This document shows, piece by piece, positions 54,227 to 62,796 of a stretch of DNA of 64,000 nt (the first letter of the stretch is position 1; each line of letters opens with the position of its first letter). Made by a program: the position numbers and the translations under genes. Origin of the DNA: Acetobacter oryzoeni (GTDB lineage: Bacteria > Pseudomonadota > Alphaproteobacteria > Acetobacterales > Acetobacteraceae); the NCBI RefSeq assembly GCF_004014775.2, contig NZ_CP042808.1, forward strand, positions 1 through 64,000, in the 5' to 3' direction. The notes under the pieces were generated by a model. The model was not told the origin of the DNA and did not search any database. It saw only the letters and a list, made by a program, of their open reading frames with translations.

Positions 54227-55459
54227 ATGTCTGCTTTTCAAAACGAAGTTATTGAAGATAATAATGCAAGAAAGAAGCTTTCACCCTTTCAAAAACTATC
54301 GCCCACACAGACTTTATTAAAACAAGATATTCTTGAGTTTTGCAAAGCCCACCAAAAAGATGAACACGCTATTTTTGTTATTGAAGGTGATGCCGGAACA
54401 GGAAAAAGCCTTGTTATAAATTCTATATTTAATGATTTGCAGCGCATGTCCAGAAGCTCTCAGGATGAAGACTGTTTTTCTGGAAAGGAAAACTACCTTA
54501 TTGTGAATCATCCTGAAATGATGAAGCTGTATACAAATATATCAGAAGATTTTCCGTATATCAGGAAAAAGGATTTTGAGCGCCCAACAACATTTATCAA
54601 TAAAATGAATAAATTAAAAAAGAGAGCTGATGTTGTGCTCATTGATGAAGCACATCTTCTTTTAACGCGTCCTGATAAATACAATAGATTTAACCAAAAC
54701 AATCATCTTGAAGAGATTATAAAGCTTGCCAGGATTGTTATCCTTGTTTTTGATGAAAAACAGGTTTTGAAGTTTAAAAGTTATTGGAATAAAAATACAC
54801 TTTCGGAAATTATAAGTGGGTTTCCGGTAAAAACCTTTTATCTGACAGATCAGTTTCGTATGCATGCAAATACAGATGTTTTGGAATGGATAAAAAATTT
54901 CTGTGCAAAAAAAGTGACACCCTTCCCAAAAAAGCAGGATTTTGATTTTAGATGTTTTGATGATACTCAAGAAATGTACGAGTTAATCAAACAGAAAAAT
55001 AACCAGTGCGGATTGTCACGTATCGTTGCAACTTATGATTATCCTTACAGATTGGATGGCAAAGAGCACTTTATTGATGAAGGACGTTTCCACCTGCGGT
55101 GGGATCTCTCAAAGCCAGATGAAAAACTGCCTTGGGCAGAACGACCCGATACAATCAATGAGGTTGGATCTGTTTATACCGTGCAGGGGTTTGATCTGAA
55201 TTATGTAGGGCTCATTCTGGGCCCATCTGTTACGTATGATGCACAAGCAGATTGCTTGCGCCTGGACCCCACACGTTATGAAGATGGTGCAGCTTTTGCA
55301 GGTAAGGATGGCTTGGCCCAACCAGAGCAGGTGAAGGAGCAGATCATGCTCAATGCCATCAATGTGCTCATGACAAGGGCAGTCAAAGGTTTGTACATTT
55401 ATGCCCATGATCCTGCGTTAAGGAAGAAGCTGCAGCAAGAGCAATCATTACGCAGTTAA
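54227..55459 (+). CDS. DUF2075 P-loop ATPase/helicase-like protein
   Basis: A 410-residue protein of the DUF2075 family, superfamily 1 helicase-like. Walker A IEGDAGTGKSLVINSIF near 52-68, Walker B DVVLIDEAHLLL near 136, and later helicase-like motifs LTDQFRMH (III/IV-like) and SVYTVQGFDLNYVGLILGP (V-like) are in order. The C-terminal INVLMTRAVKGLYIYAHDP is a motif VI-type end with its Arg. Its composition is much AT-richer than neighbours, with many Lys, Asn and Ile codons ending in A/T, consistent with horizontal transfer. A DNA/RNA-handling or defence role is inferred. Confidence 0.85.
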   Translation: MSAFQNEVIEDNNARKKLSPFQKLSPTQTLLKQDILEFCKAHQKDEHAIFVIEGDAGTGKSLVINSIFNDLQRMSRSSQDEDCFSGKENYLIVNHPEMMKLYTNISEDFPYIRKKDFERPTTFINKMNKLKKRADVVLIDEAHLLLTRPDKYNRFNQNNHLEEIIKLARIVILVFDEKQVLKFKSYWNKNTLSEIISGFPVKTFYLTDQFRMHANTDVLEWIKNFCAKKVTPFPKKQDFDFRCFDDTQEMYELIKQKNNQCGLSRIVATYDYPYRLDGKEHFIDEGRFHLRWDLSKPDEKLPWAERPDTINEVGSVYTVQGFDLNYVGLILGPSVTYDAQADCLRLDPTRYEDGAAFAGKDGLAQPEQVKEQIMLNAINVLMTRAVKGLYIYAHDPALRKKLQQEQSLRS

Positions 55460-55498
55460 GGTCTGCTTTAAATTGGGTTACCTTCTGCTTCATAACTG

Positions 55499-55540
55499 CA
55501 TGGCAGATTTGCCAAAGAGCAAGGCAAACATTCTGCCATG
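55499..55540. repeat. imperfect inverted repeat after DUF2075 gene
   Basis: CATGGCAGA...TGCC pairs with GGCAAA...TCTGCCATG across a short spacer, about 40 bp after the stop. There is no T-tract. It may be a weak terminator or an mRNA 3' hairpin. Confidence 0.4.
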
Positions 55541-55685
55541 TAAAATTAAGGAAAGTTGATTATTCAAAGCGAATTCACCTAAGAAGAACCGTTTTTCTTT
55601 GAATACAGGACTTGTTTCGTACGCATTCTAATGCCAACTGAAAGATAACAAGTTCTCTTTCCTCATTACTCAGGCTCAACTGGTC

Positions 55686-56246
55686 ATGTTTATAGAAACC
55701 GAAGGCACACCCAATCCTGCTACGCTCAAATTTCTGCCCGGGCAGGCAGTTATGGGGGACGCTGGCACCATTGATTTTATTGATGCCGATGCCGTAGCTG
55801 GCCGTTCTCCTTTGGCGGAAGCTTTGTTTGCTCTTCCCGGTGTTTCCCGCGTATTTTTGGGGAACGACTTTGTTTCTGTAACAAAAGCAGATTCCGAAGA
55901 TTGGGAAGAACTACGCCCTCAAATTCTGTCCACTCTTATGGATCATTTTGTGGCCGGGCACCCTGTCGTGGCAGAAGGCGTAGCTGTTACAGAAGATGCC
56001 ATTGCCCCCGAAGACGAAGAAATTGTTACGCAGATTAAGGAGCTGCTGGATACGCGTGTGCGTCCAGCCGTAGCGGGTGATGGCGGGGATATTGTTTTCC
56101 GTGGTTATCGCAATGGCATCGTGCGCTTGACCATGCAGGGCGCGTGCTCTGGGTGCCCATCTTCCCGCGCAACGCTTAAACATGGCGTAGAAAACATGCT
56201 GCGCCATTACGTGCCAGAAGTGGTTTCTGTCGAACAAGTAGACTAA
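55686..56246 (+). CDS. NifU-family iron-sulfur cluster scaffold (Nfu)
   Basis: A 186-residue Nfu/NFU1-type carrier that passes [4Fe-4S] clusters to target enzymes. The N-terminal Nfu domain has ETEGTPNPATLKFLPGQAV at the very start; the C-terminal NifU-like domain (residues ~115-185) has GDGGDIVFRGYRNGIVRLTMQGACSGCPSS with the cluster-binding CxxC. The start ATG at 55686 is consistent with the family. A strong terminator follows. Confidence 0.95.
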   Translation: MFIETEGTPNPATLKFLPGQAVMGDAGTIDFIDADAVAGRSPLAEALFALPGVSRVFLGNDFVSVTKADSEDWEELRPQILSTLMDHFVAGHPVVAEGVAVTEDAIAPEDEEIVTQIKELLDTRVRPAVAGDGGDIVFRGYRNGIVRLTMQGACSGCPSSRATLKHGVENMLRHYVPEVVSVEQVD

Positions 56247-56251
56247 GTGCT

Positions 56252-56312
56252 GCACCTGTCTGCTTTTGTCGCGCACCAAAGCGTGGCATAGAAAGCAGGC
56301 AGGTGTTTTTTT
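56252..56312 (+). terminator. rho-independent terminator of nfu
   Basis: Arms CACCTGTCTGCTTT and AAAGCAGGCAGGTG (one mismatch) around a 26-base loop, ending in a 7-T run that stops exactly before an ATG at 56313. Confidence 0.85.
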
Positions 56313-56357
56313 ATGCCTGCCCTTTCAATGATAGACGCAAGACAGGGCAAGATACAT

Positions 56358-56942
56358 ATGCTGGATGAAAACGGGCTGGATCTCCTTTTCAGAAAGGCGC
56401 GTACGCCCCTCCGCTGGACAACTCGCACAATCGAAGAAGATTTGCTGCGCCAGCTTTATGATCTCACAAAAATGGGGCCTACATCCGGTAATTGCAGCCC
56501 AGCCCGGTTTGTTTTCATTACCGGTTCAGATGGGCGTGAGCGGTTGCGTCCTGCTTTGTCTGAGGGCAACGTCAATCGGGTAATGGGGGCGCCTGTTATT
56601 GCCATTGTTGCGCATGACCCGTTGTTTTTTGAGCAGTTGCCGCGTTTGTGCCCGCAGGAAAACTTGCGTTCATGGTTTGCATCAGACGTTGGGTTGGCAG
56701 AGGAAACCGCCTTTCGGAACGGTACGCTGCAAGGGGCTTATATGATTATGGCAGCTCGTGCCCTTGGGCTTGATGCTCTGCCAATTTCCGGGTTCGATCA
56801 GGCTTTGGTGGAAGACGCTTTTCTGGCTGAACAAGGCTGGCGTGCAAACTTTCTACTGTGCCTTGGGTATGGAGATTTTGAAAATCAGCTCCCACGTGCC
56901 CCACGTTTGGCGTTTGAAGAAGCCTGTTGCGTGATTCCATGA
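56358..56942 (+). CDS. nitroreductase family, malonic semialdehyde reductase (RutE)-like
   Basis: About 194 residues. FMN-binding nitroreductase fold with GPTSGNCSPARFVFI near 40, the RutE-like SEGNVNRVMGAPVIAIVAHD, then NGTLQGAYMIMAARALGLDALPISGFD. RutE-type enzymes reduce malonic semialdehyde to 3-hydroxypropanoate or act as broad NAD(P)H oxidoreductases. I prefer the ATG at 56358 because the in-frame ATG at 56313 lies immediately after a terminator T-run. It overlaps tsaB by 4 bp (ATGA). Confidence 0.85.
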   Translation: MLDENGLDLLFRKARTPLRWTTRTIEEDLLRQLYDLTKMGPTSGNCSPARFVFITGSDGRERLRPALSEGNVNRVMGAPVIAIVAHDPLFFEQLPRLCPQENLRSWFASDVGLAEETAFRNGTLQGAYMIMAARALGLDALPISGFDQALVEDAFLAEQGWRANFLLCLGYGDFENQLPRAPRLAFEEACCVIP

Positions 56943-57631
56943 TGGTGCAGCGTATTCTGGTTCTGGATGGTAGCCCGGCAGGAGAATCTGCTTGCGGGAT
57001 GGCCGCTTGCGTTCTGGCCGAAGGTGATAAGCTTTCTGTGCTGAGTGCAGAGGTAGTGGCAGGTAAGCAGGCAGCAGAGAGCATTAACCTTCTTGCCGAT
57101 ACAGTTTTGCAAAAAACAGGTTGGGGTGCAGGAACTGGCATACAACCAGATCTTGTAGCTGTAGTTGTCGGCCCTGGGTCTTTTACTGGCCTGCGCGCAT
57201 CTTGCGCTGTAGCTGCAGGGTTTGCGCTGGGTGCCGGGTGCCCATTGGTGGGCGTAACGCGGGCTGAAGCTTTGGCTCCTGCATTGAATGCAGAATTGCA
57301 GCATCACCCAGAGTTACAAGGGTGGCTAGTGGTTACACCGGCACGGCGTGGCCGGGTATTTGTTGAAGATGCTCAGCATGTGCGCGCAGTTATGATAGCT
57401 CATTGGCAGGCACCAGAAGGTAGTTGGTTGGTGGCAGGTGATGCCAGTGAGGCTCTTTCTTTCTCACATGCTATTCACAGTCCACTATGCATGCCAACGC
57501 CAGAGCAAATTGCCGGTGCAGCATTAAAGCGCCACAGGGGAAAGCTCCCTCCGCGAGATCCTGTTCCGCTGTATGTAGATCCGCCAGAAGCCAAATTGCC
57601 GGCAGATGGCTTACGGGCCCAACCAGTTTGA
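56939..57631 (+). CDS. tsaB: tRNA threonylcarbamoyladenosine biosynthesis protein TsaB
   Basis: About 230 residues. Partner of TsaD in t6A37 modification of ANN-decoding tRNAs. ASKHA-fold motifs: ILVLDGSPAGESAC at the start (degenerate), VVVGPGSFTGLRASCAVAAGFALG near 80, and the C-terminal YVDPPEAK. The start is the first of two ATGs (ATGATG); it overlaps the RutE-like stop. It runs directly into rimI, a common neighbour. Confidence 0.93.
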   Translation: MMVQRILVLDGSPAGESACGMAACVLAEGDKLSVLSAEVVAGKQAAESINLLADTVLQKTGWGAGTGIQPDLVAVVVGPGSFTGLRASCAVAAGFALGAGCPLVGVTRAEALAPALNAELQHHPELQGWLVVTPARRGRVFVEDAQHVRAVMIAHWQAPEGSWLVAGDASEALSFSHAIHSPLCMPTPEQIAGAALKRHRGKLPPRDPVPLYVDPPEAKLPADGLRAQPV

Positions 57632-57633
57632 CC

Positions 57634-58071
57634 GTGCATGTATGGGAAGCAAGCATTGCACATGCACAGCTATTGGCCGGCATGCATACGCAATGCTTCA
57701 ATACAGGTGCCCAGTGGGATCAAGCAGCCATAACGGCTTTGCTATTATCTCCGGGAGTGCATGCAGGTATTGTGATGGTGAAAGATCACCCTGCCGGCTT
57801 TATCATGTTACGAAGTGTGGTGGATGAAGCAGAGATTCTAACAGTTTGCGTATTACCAGAGTATAGAAAACGCGGTTTGGCCCAACAGTTGTTGGCATGG
57901 TGTGCTCAGGTTGCGCAACACAAAGGGGCGCAAACCCTGTTTTTGGAAGTTTCAGTAAATAATCAATCTGCCAGAACCCTTTATGAAAAACAGGGTTTTG
58001 AAAAATTGGGTTTGCGCAAAAAGTATTATGAAGATGGCTCAGATGCCTTGGTTTTGGGGCGGCCCTGCTAA
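57634..58071 (+). CDS. rimI: ribosomal protein S18 alanine acetyltransferase-type GNAT
   Basis: About 145 residues. GNAT with the acetyl-CoA loop LPEYRKRGLAQQLLAWC near 75 and the C-terminal FLEVSVNNQSARTLYEKQGFEKLGLRKKYY typical of RimI, which acetylates the N-terminal Ala of S18. Starts possible at TTG 57628, overlapping the tsaB stop, or GTG 57634; no ATG fits before the conserved core. The tsaB-rimI order supports the call. Confidence 0.88.
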   Translation: MHVWEASIAHAQLLAGMHTQCFNTGAQWDQAAITALLLSPGVHAGIVMVKDHPAGFIMLRSVVDEAEILTVCVLPEYRKRGLAQQLLAWCAQVAQHKGAQTLFLEVSVNNQSARTLYEKQGFEKLGLRKKYYEDGSDALVLGRPC

Positions 58072-58134
58072 ACAGCAAGCCCTTAGCCAAACAGAAGCCG
58101 GTCTGCATGGCCAAGGACTGTTATTTAAAGCTGT

Positions 58135-59403
58135 TTAAAGGGCGCGGTTACCAATATCTGTGCGCCATGTTGCGCCATCCCATGAAATAGCCTTAACGCC
58201 TTCGTAAGCGCGTTCCTGCGCCTGTTTCACGGTGTCTCCCAAGGCGCAAACAACCAGTACGCGTCCTCCGGCTACAACAAGTTCCCCTGCTGCATTCAGC
58301 TTGGTGCCAGCCTGAAAGACCTGCACATCAGGCAGTTTGTTGGCATCTTCAACACCAGAAATAACAGCACCTTTTTCAGGCGCACCAGGATAGCCGCGCG
58401 CTGCCATCACAACGCAAACGGATGCTTGATCTGAAAATGTGACAGGTGCGGTATCCAGCCGATCTTCTGCAAGAGCCTTGAGAGCCGGAAGAAGATCAGA
58501 AGTAAGGCGTGGCAACAATGCTTCGGCTTCCGGGTCACCAAATCTTACGTTATATTCTATCAGCTGCGGGCCACTATCTGTCAGCATCAGGCCGGCAAAA
58601 ATAACACCCCGGAAAGGCGTGCCACGGCGCACCATCTCCTTCAGCATGGGGCGTACCAGCAGATCAAGCGCAGCTTCCTGTTCTGCCCGACCAAAACCTT
58701 TTGGCGGAGAAACAGCGCCCATTCCGCCGGTATTGGGGCCGGTATCTCCATCTCCAATGCGTTTGTGGTCTTGGGCAGCGCCAATCAGCGTTGCTGTCTC
58801 ACCTGCGCAGAATGCAAAAAGAGAGACTTCTTCACCTACAAGGCAATCTTCAATCACCACGCAGCGGCCTGCATCACCAAGTGAGCCGCCAGCCATCATG
58901 TCTTGCACAGCGCTTTCGGCTTCAGCCAGTGTGGTGGCCACCACAACGCCTTTTCCGGCTGCCAGACCATCGGCCTTGATAACAATGGGTGCGCCTTTTT
59001 CACGCACATAGGTCAAGGCAGCGTTTACATCTGTAAAACGTTCTGCCTGCGCTGTGGGAATGTTGGCAGCGTAGCAGATTTCCTTGGTAAAGCTTTTGCT
59101 GCCTTCAAGCCGGGCAGCAGCCTGCGTGGGGCCGGCACAGGCCAGTTTGGCGCGGGCGCAGGCATCGGCCAGCCCTGCCACCAATGGGGCTTCCGGGCCG
59201 GGAATAACCAGATCGACTTTTTGTTCCAGAGCAAACTGCACAAGAGCAGGAACATCCTGTGCACCAATGGGCACATTTACCCCAACTTCTGCTGTGCCGG
59301 GGTTGCCGGGTGCGATAAACAGGGCTGAAAGTTCCGGAGAACGGGCAAGTGTTGCGGCCAGCGCATGCTCCCTGCCGCCAGATCCAACCAGAAGTACCCG
59401 CAT
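58135..59403 (-). CDS. purD: phosphoribosylamine--glycine ligase
   Basis: A 422-residue ATP-grasp enzyme that makes glycinamide ribonucleotide in purine synthesis. MRVLLVGSGGREHALAATL starts the N domain; the ATP-grasp region has PIVIKADGLAAGKGVVVA near 135, LVGEEVSLFAFCAG near 190, and the catalytic GGMGAVSP and RFGDPEAEALLPRL blocks near 222 and 290. The ATG at 59403 follows AGGAG at good spacing; a frame-extending ATG five codons earlier is less likely. Minus strand, divergent from xseA. Confidence 0.97.
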   Translation of the reverse strand: MRVLLVGSGGREHALAATLARSPELSALFIAPGNPGTAEVGVNVPIGAQDVPALVQFALEQKVDLVIPGPEAPLVAGLADACARAKLACAGPTQAAARLEGSKSFTKEICYAANIPTAQAERFTDVNAALTYVREKGAPIVIKADGLAAGKGVVVATTLAEAESAVQDMMAGGSLGDAGRCVVIEDCLVGEEVSLFAFCAGETATLIGAAQDHKRIGDGDTGPNTGGMGAVSPPKGFGRAEQEAALDLLVRPMLKEMVRRGTPFRGVIFAGLMLTDSGPQLIEYNVRFGDPEAEALLPRLTSDLLPALKALAEDRLDTAPVTFSDQASVCVVMAARGYPGAPEKGAVISGVEDANKLPDVQVFQAGTKLNAAGELVVAGGRVLVVCALGDTVKQAQERAYEGVKAISWDGATWRTDIGNRAL

Positions 59404-59469
59404 TGTTTTCTCCTGCATCTTGATGTTCTGCTCTTTTCAGGGCGAGCGTCTGTAGCATAGGTTAGCCGC

Positions 59470-60924
59470 ATGACCGAACAGTTTGACATTCCATCGGCCA
59501 GCAACAATGTGCCGGAGTTTACCGTTTCAGAAATTTCGGGGGCTATCCGGCGCACGCTGGAGGGCACGTTCAGCCGCGTGCGTGTGCGTGGCGAAATTAC
59601 GGAACTTAAACGCTACCCCTCCGGCCATGTGTATTTTTCGCTCAAGGATGAGCGGGGCAAAATTTCTGGCGTGGTATGGCGTGGTTCGGTGTCCCGCCTT
59701 GGTCTGGCGCCGGAAAACGGGGTGGAGATTATCGCCACCGGTAAGATCTCGGCATATGGTGAGCGTTCCAGCTATCAGCTTGTTGTAGAGCGGATGGAAT
59801 ATGCGGGCGAAGGCGCTTTGCTGGCCCGTATTGAGCGCCTGCGCATCAGGCTGGCAGAAGAAGGGCTGTTTGATACAGCCCGTAAAAAAGCCATTCCACT
59901 TTTGCCGCGCGTGATCGGGGTGGTAACATCACCTCAAGGCGCTGTGCTGCATGATATCTGCACAACTTTGCAAAGGCGTTTTCCGCGGCCTGTGATTGTC
60001 TGGCCCGTGCCCGTGCAGGGGGAAGGCGCAGCCGCCCGTATTGCCGCGGCTATTGATGGGTTTTCTCAGCTTGATGGCCAAGGCACAGTGCCACGGCCGG
60101 ATGTGCTGATTGTGGCGCGTGGCGGTGGATCACTAGAAGACCTGATGGCTTTTAATGATGAAGCCGTAGTACGAGCAGCGGCTGCGTGTACCATTCCGCT
60201 GATTTCTGCCGTAGGGCATGAAACAGATACAACCCTGATTGATTTTGCATCAGACAGGCGTGCGCCAACACCCACAGCCGCTGCAGAAATGGCCGTGCCA
60301 GTGCGCACGGAACTTCTGGCAGATATAGAACACCGTAACGCACGGGCACTGGGTGCGCTTTCTCGCCTGCTGCAAACCGCACGCTTAAGGCTGGATCGTG
60401 CATCTTCTGCCATGCCGGATCTGCCTAGCCTGTTGCAGACAGCACGTATGCAGCTGGATGATAGAGGCCGTAGGCTAGATGTTGCCCTACCCGCTTTGGT
60501 GCAGCGGCGGAAAGCAGATCTGGTTGCAGTTGAACGCCATATGCCTGCGGTTGAAGCCTTATTGGCAGGGCGGCGCACCCGTTTGGCTGTGCTGGCGAAC
60601 ATGTTGCAAGCTAGCATGGCACATACATTCCAAAGGCAGGATGCCCGGTTGGGCCGCCTACGGATATCTCCAGCTCCATTACAAGCCTTGGTGCGGGAAA
60701 GACGGACAGCTCTTGCAGGCATTGCCGGGCAGTTGGAAGCTGTTTCTCCCCGCGCTGTGTTGGCCCGTGGGTATGCGCTTGTTACGGCGGAGGGGCGGCC
60801 AGTGACCAGTGCTGGACAATTACGTGATGGCGAACGCGTAGAACTGACATTTGGTGATGGTGCCCGCCCGGCTGTGATTGGTGATGGCACACACCAGCCA
60901 AAGCAAGGCGTGCTGGAACTGTAA
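59470..60924 (+). CDS. xseA: exodeoxyribonuclease VII large subunit
   Basis: A 484-residue nuclease subunit that, with XseB, degrades single-stranded DNA. The N-terminal OB-fold reads [34 protein letters not shown] (residues ~37-70). The catalytic core has [17 protein letters not shown], [28 protein letters not shown] and [29 protein letters not shown] near 245. The C-terminal half is a long coiled coil. xseB was not found in the window. Confidence 0.97.
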   Translation: MTEQFDIPSASNNVPEFTVSEISGAIRRTLEGTFSRVRVRGEITELKRYPSGHVYFSLKDERGKISGVVWRGSVSRLGLAPENGVEIIATGKISAYGERSSYQLVVERMEYAGEGALLARIERLRIRLAEEGLFDTARKKAIPLLPRVIGVVTSPQGAVLHDICTTLQRRFPRPVIVWPVPVQGEGAAARIAAAIDGFSQLDGQGTVPRPDVLIVARGGGSLEDLMAFNDEAVVRAAAACTIPLISAVGHETDTTLIDFASDRRAPTPTAAAEMAVPVRTELLADIEHRNARALGALSRLLQTARLRLDRASSAMPDLPSLLQTARMQLDDRGRRLDVALPALVQRRKADLVAVERHMPAVEALLAGRRTRLAVLANMLQASMAHTFQRQDARLGRLRISPAPLQALVRERRTALAGIAGQLEAVSPRAVLARGYALVTAEGRPVTSAGQLRDGERVELTFGDGARPAVIGDGTHQPKQGVLEL

Positions 60925-61021
60925 CAGGCTGAGTTGAGCTGCAATGCCAATCAGGTTTATGATCGGCCAATACAAACCACGCGGGCGGAGCGGTCCGCGC
61001 TGTCAGGAAAGAAGAAAGCGC

Positions 61022-61363
61022 ATGTCCATCCGTTTTTCTGTTGGTGTTGTCAGCCTGTGTCTGGCGGGAGGGCTACTGGCAGGGTGTGCGCCTCAGCAGG
61101 GGCATCGTATTCCGCCACAAAGCTTTGCGCCGGGCCTGACAACCGAGCCGTCTGCAACGAATGACAGCCATTTGACGAATGACCCTTCTGCACCGTTGAA
61201 CACACCGCTGTGCGGAACTGCTGCGCGTGAAAATATGGCGATGGGTGTGCAAAATTACCCGCAGCCACTTTCTTCTGGCAATTCTTGTGTGCAAAATGCA
61301 TGCTTTGATACCCAGACAGGCACCTATATTGCCTCTGATGGTACAAAAAGAGTGTGCCGATAA
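61022..61363 (+). CDS. small lipoprotein of unknown function
   Basis: A 113-residue protein with a type II signal (SVGVVSLCLAGGLLAGCAP; lipobox LLAGC, Cys near 22). The mature part is Pro/Asn/Thr-rich with three further Cys residues and a conserved-looking end, CFDTQTGTYIASDGTKRVCR. No family I recognise. Start at the ATG of 61022 with GAAAG-type sequence upstream; an upstream frame-start at 60944 has no signal-peptide logic. It lies 60 bp before tRNA-Leu. Confidence 0.72.
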   Translation: MSIRFSVGVVSLCLAGGLLAGCAPQQGHRIPPQSFAPGLTTEPSATNDSHLTNDPSAPLNTPLCGTAARENMAMGVQNYPQPLSSGNSCVQNACFDTQTGTYIASDGTKRVCR

Positions 61364-61418
61364 AGCATGCATGCCTCTTTTCCCGGCGGCAATTTGCTGA
61401 TAGGAAAAGGGCCACGCT

Positions 61419-61505
61419 GCGAGAGTGACGGAATTGGTAGACGTAGTCGACTCAAAATCGACCGCCCGAAAGGGCTTAGGGGTTCGAGTCCCCTCTCTCG
61501 CACCA
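61419..61505 (+). tRNA. tRNA-Leu (anticodon CAA)
   Basis: Class II tRNA with an extra arm. Acceptor GCGAGAG/CTCTCGC, anticodon loop CTCAAAA on GTCGA/TCGAC, variable stem CGCCC/GGGCT-type, T-loop GTTCGAGTC, CCA at 61503-61505. Anticodon CAA reads Leu UUG. Confidence 0.96.
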
Positions 61506-61537
61506 GATTTCTTCTCCCCCCTATTCTGGCCAAGGTT

Positions 61538-62713
61538 ATGACAGCCGCTTCCTTATCCGTTCTTCCTCGTCCGGCCAGCCGTCCCCTTAATCCATGCTTT
61601 TCTTCTGGCCCGTGCGCAAAGCGGCCGGGTTGGAATGTATCGACGCTGGCAAATGCGTTGGTAGGGCGTTCGCATCGCTCTGCAGAAGGGCGTGCACGGC
61701 TGAAAGAAGTTATAGACCGCTCCTGCGCCATTCTGGGTGTGCCAGAAGGTTGGCGCGTAGGTATCGTGCCTGCTTCTGATACCGGTGCGGTGGAAATGGC
61801 CTTGTGGTCCATGTTGGGGGAACGCCCGGTAGATGTGCTGGCGTTTGAAAGTTTCTCAGCACTATGGGCGCAAGATATTGTTACCCAGCTTAAGCTGGAA
61901 AACACACGGGTTTTGAAAGCCGAATATGGCAGTCTGCCAGATATGACGCAGGTTGATTGGAACCATGATGTGGTGCTGGCATGGAATGGCACCACCTCTG
62001 GTGTGCGTATTCCTTCAGCAGATGCCATTCCAGCGCAGCATGATGGGCTGGTGATCTGTGATGCCACTTCTGCCGCGTTCGCAATGGATTTGCCGTGGGA
62101 CCGCTTGGATGTGGTGACATGGTCTTGGCAGAAAGCTTTGGGGGGTGAAGCCGCCCACGGCATGATCGCCCTTTCCCCCAAGGCTGTGCAGCGGTTGGAA
62201 AGTTTTCAGGCTCCACGTCCACTGCCTAAAATCTTCCGTATGACGAACAAGAATGGTCTGATTGAAGGTATCTTCCGGGGTGATACCATCAACACACCTT
62301 CCATGCTGTGCGTAGAAGATGCGCTGGACAGCCTGAAATGGGCTGAAGGTGCCGGTGGTTTGGAAGGGCTGAAAGCACGCAGCCAGGCCAATCTGGCTGA
62401 AGTGACCATGTGGGTGGAAAAAACGGACTGGGTAGAATTTCTGGCTCAGAAGCGTGAAGAGCGTTCCTCAACAGCAATTTGCCTACGTATTGTTGCCCCG
62501 TGGTTCTTGGCTCTTGAGCGCGAAGAGCAGACCAAAACAGTTAAAAAGATGCTGACCATTCTGGCCGAAGAAGGCATTGGGTTTGATCTGGCCAGTTACC
62601 GTGATGCTCCTGCGGGCCTGCGTATCTGGGGTGGTGCTACGGTAGAAGCGGCAGATGTGCGTGCCCTACTGCCTTGGCTGGATTGGGCTTTTGCACAGGT
62701 TGTGCCGCAGTAA
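61538..62713 (+). CDS. serC: phosphoserine aminotransferase
   Basis: A 391-residue PLP enzyme that converts 3-phosphohydroxypyruvate to phosphoserine in serine synthesis. N-terminal [18 protein letters not shown] is the phosphate-contact region; the PLP lysine is in [15 protein letters not shown] near 198; C-terminal [21 protein letters not shown]. It corresponds to the alphaproteobacterial SerC type. The ATG at 61538, preceded by CAAGG, is the first start after tRNA-Leu; the frame open through the tRNA is not coding. Confidence 0.94.
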   Translation: MTAASLSVLPRPASRPLNPCFSSGPCAKRPGWNVSTLANALVGRSHRSAEGRARLKEVIDRSCAILGVPEGWRVGIVPASDTGAVEMALWSMLGERPVDVLAFESFSALWAQDIVTQLKLENTRVLKAEYGSLPDMTQVDWNHDVVLAWNGTTSGVRIPSADAIPAQHDGLVICDATSAAFAMDLPWDRLDVVTWSWQKALGGEAAHGMIALSPKAVQRLESFQAPRPLPKIFRMTNKNGLIEGIFRGDTINTPSMLCVEDALDSLKWAEGAGGLEGLKARSQANLAEVTMWVEKTDWVEFLAQKREERSSTAICLRIVAPWFLALEREEQTKTVKKMLTILAEEGIGFDLASYRDAPAGLRIWGGATVEAADVRALLPWLDWAFAQVVPQ

Positions 62714-62740
62714 TTAAAAAAATTTGCCGTTACACGGTAT

Positions 62741-62776
62741 AAAAAAGGCGGAGGGAAATTTCCCTCCGCCTTTTTT
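62741..62776. terminator. bidirectional terminator
   Basis: Perfect palindromic arms AAAAGGCGGAGGGAAA/TTTCCCTCCGCCTTTT, no spacer, between serC and the convergent aldehyde dehydrogenase gene; T-runs on both strands. Confidence 0.92.
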
Positions 62777-62796
62777 GTTGGGTTGAAGCGCGCCTA

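Noticed and set aside
61367..61537. Upstream extension of serC
   Set aside because: The extension reads through the tRNA-Leu gene and so cannot be coding; start set at 61538.
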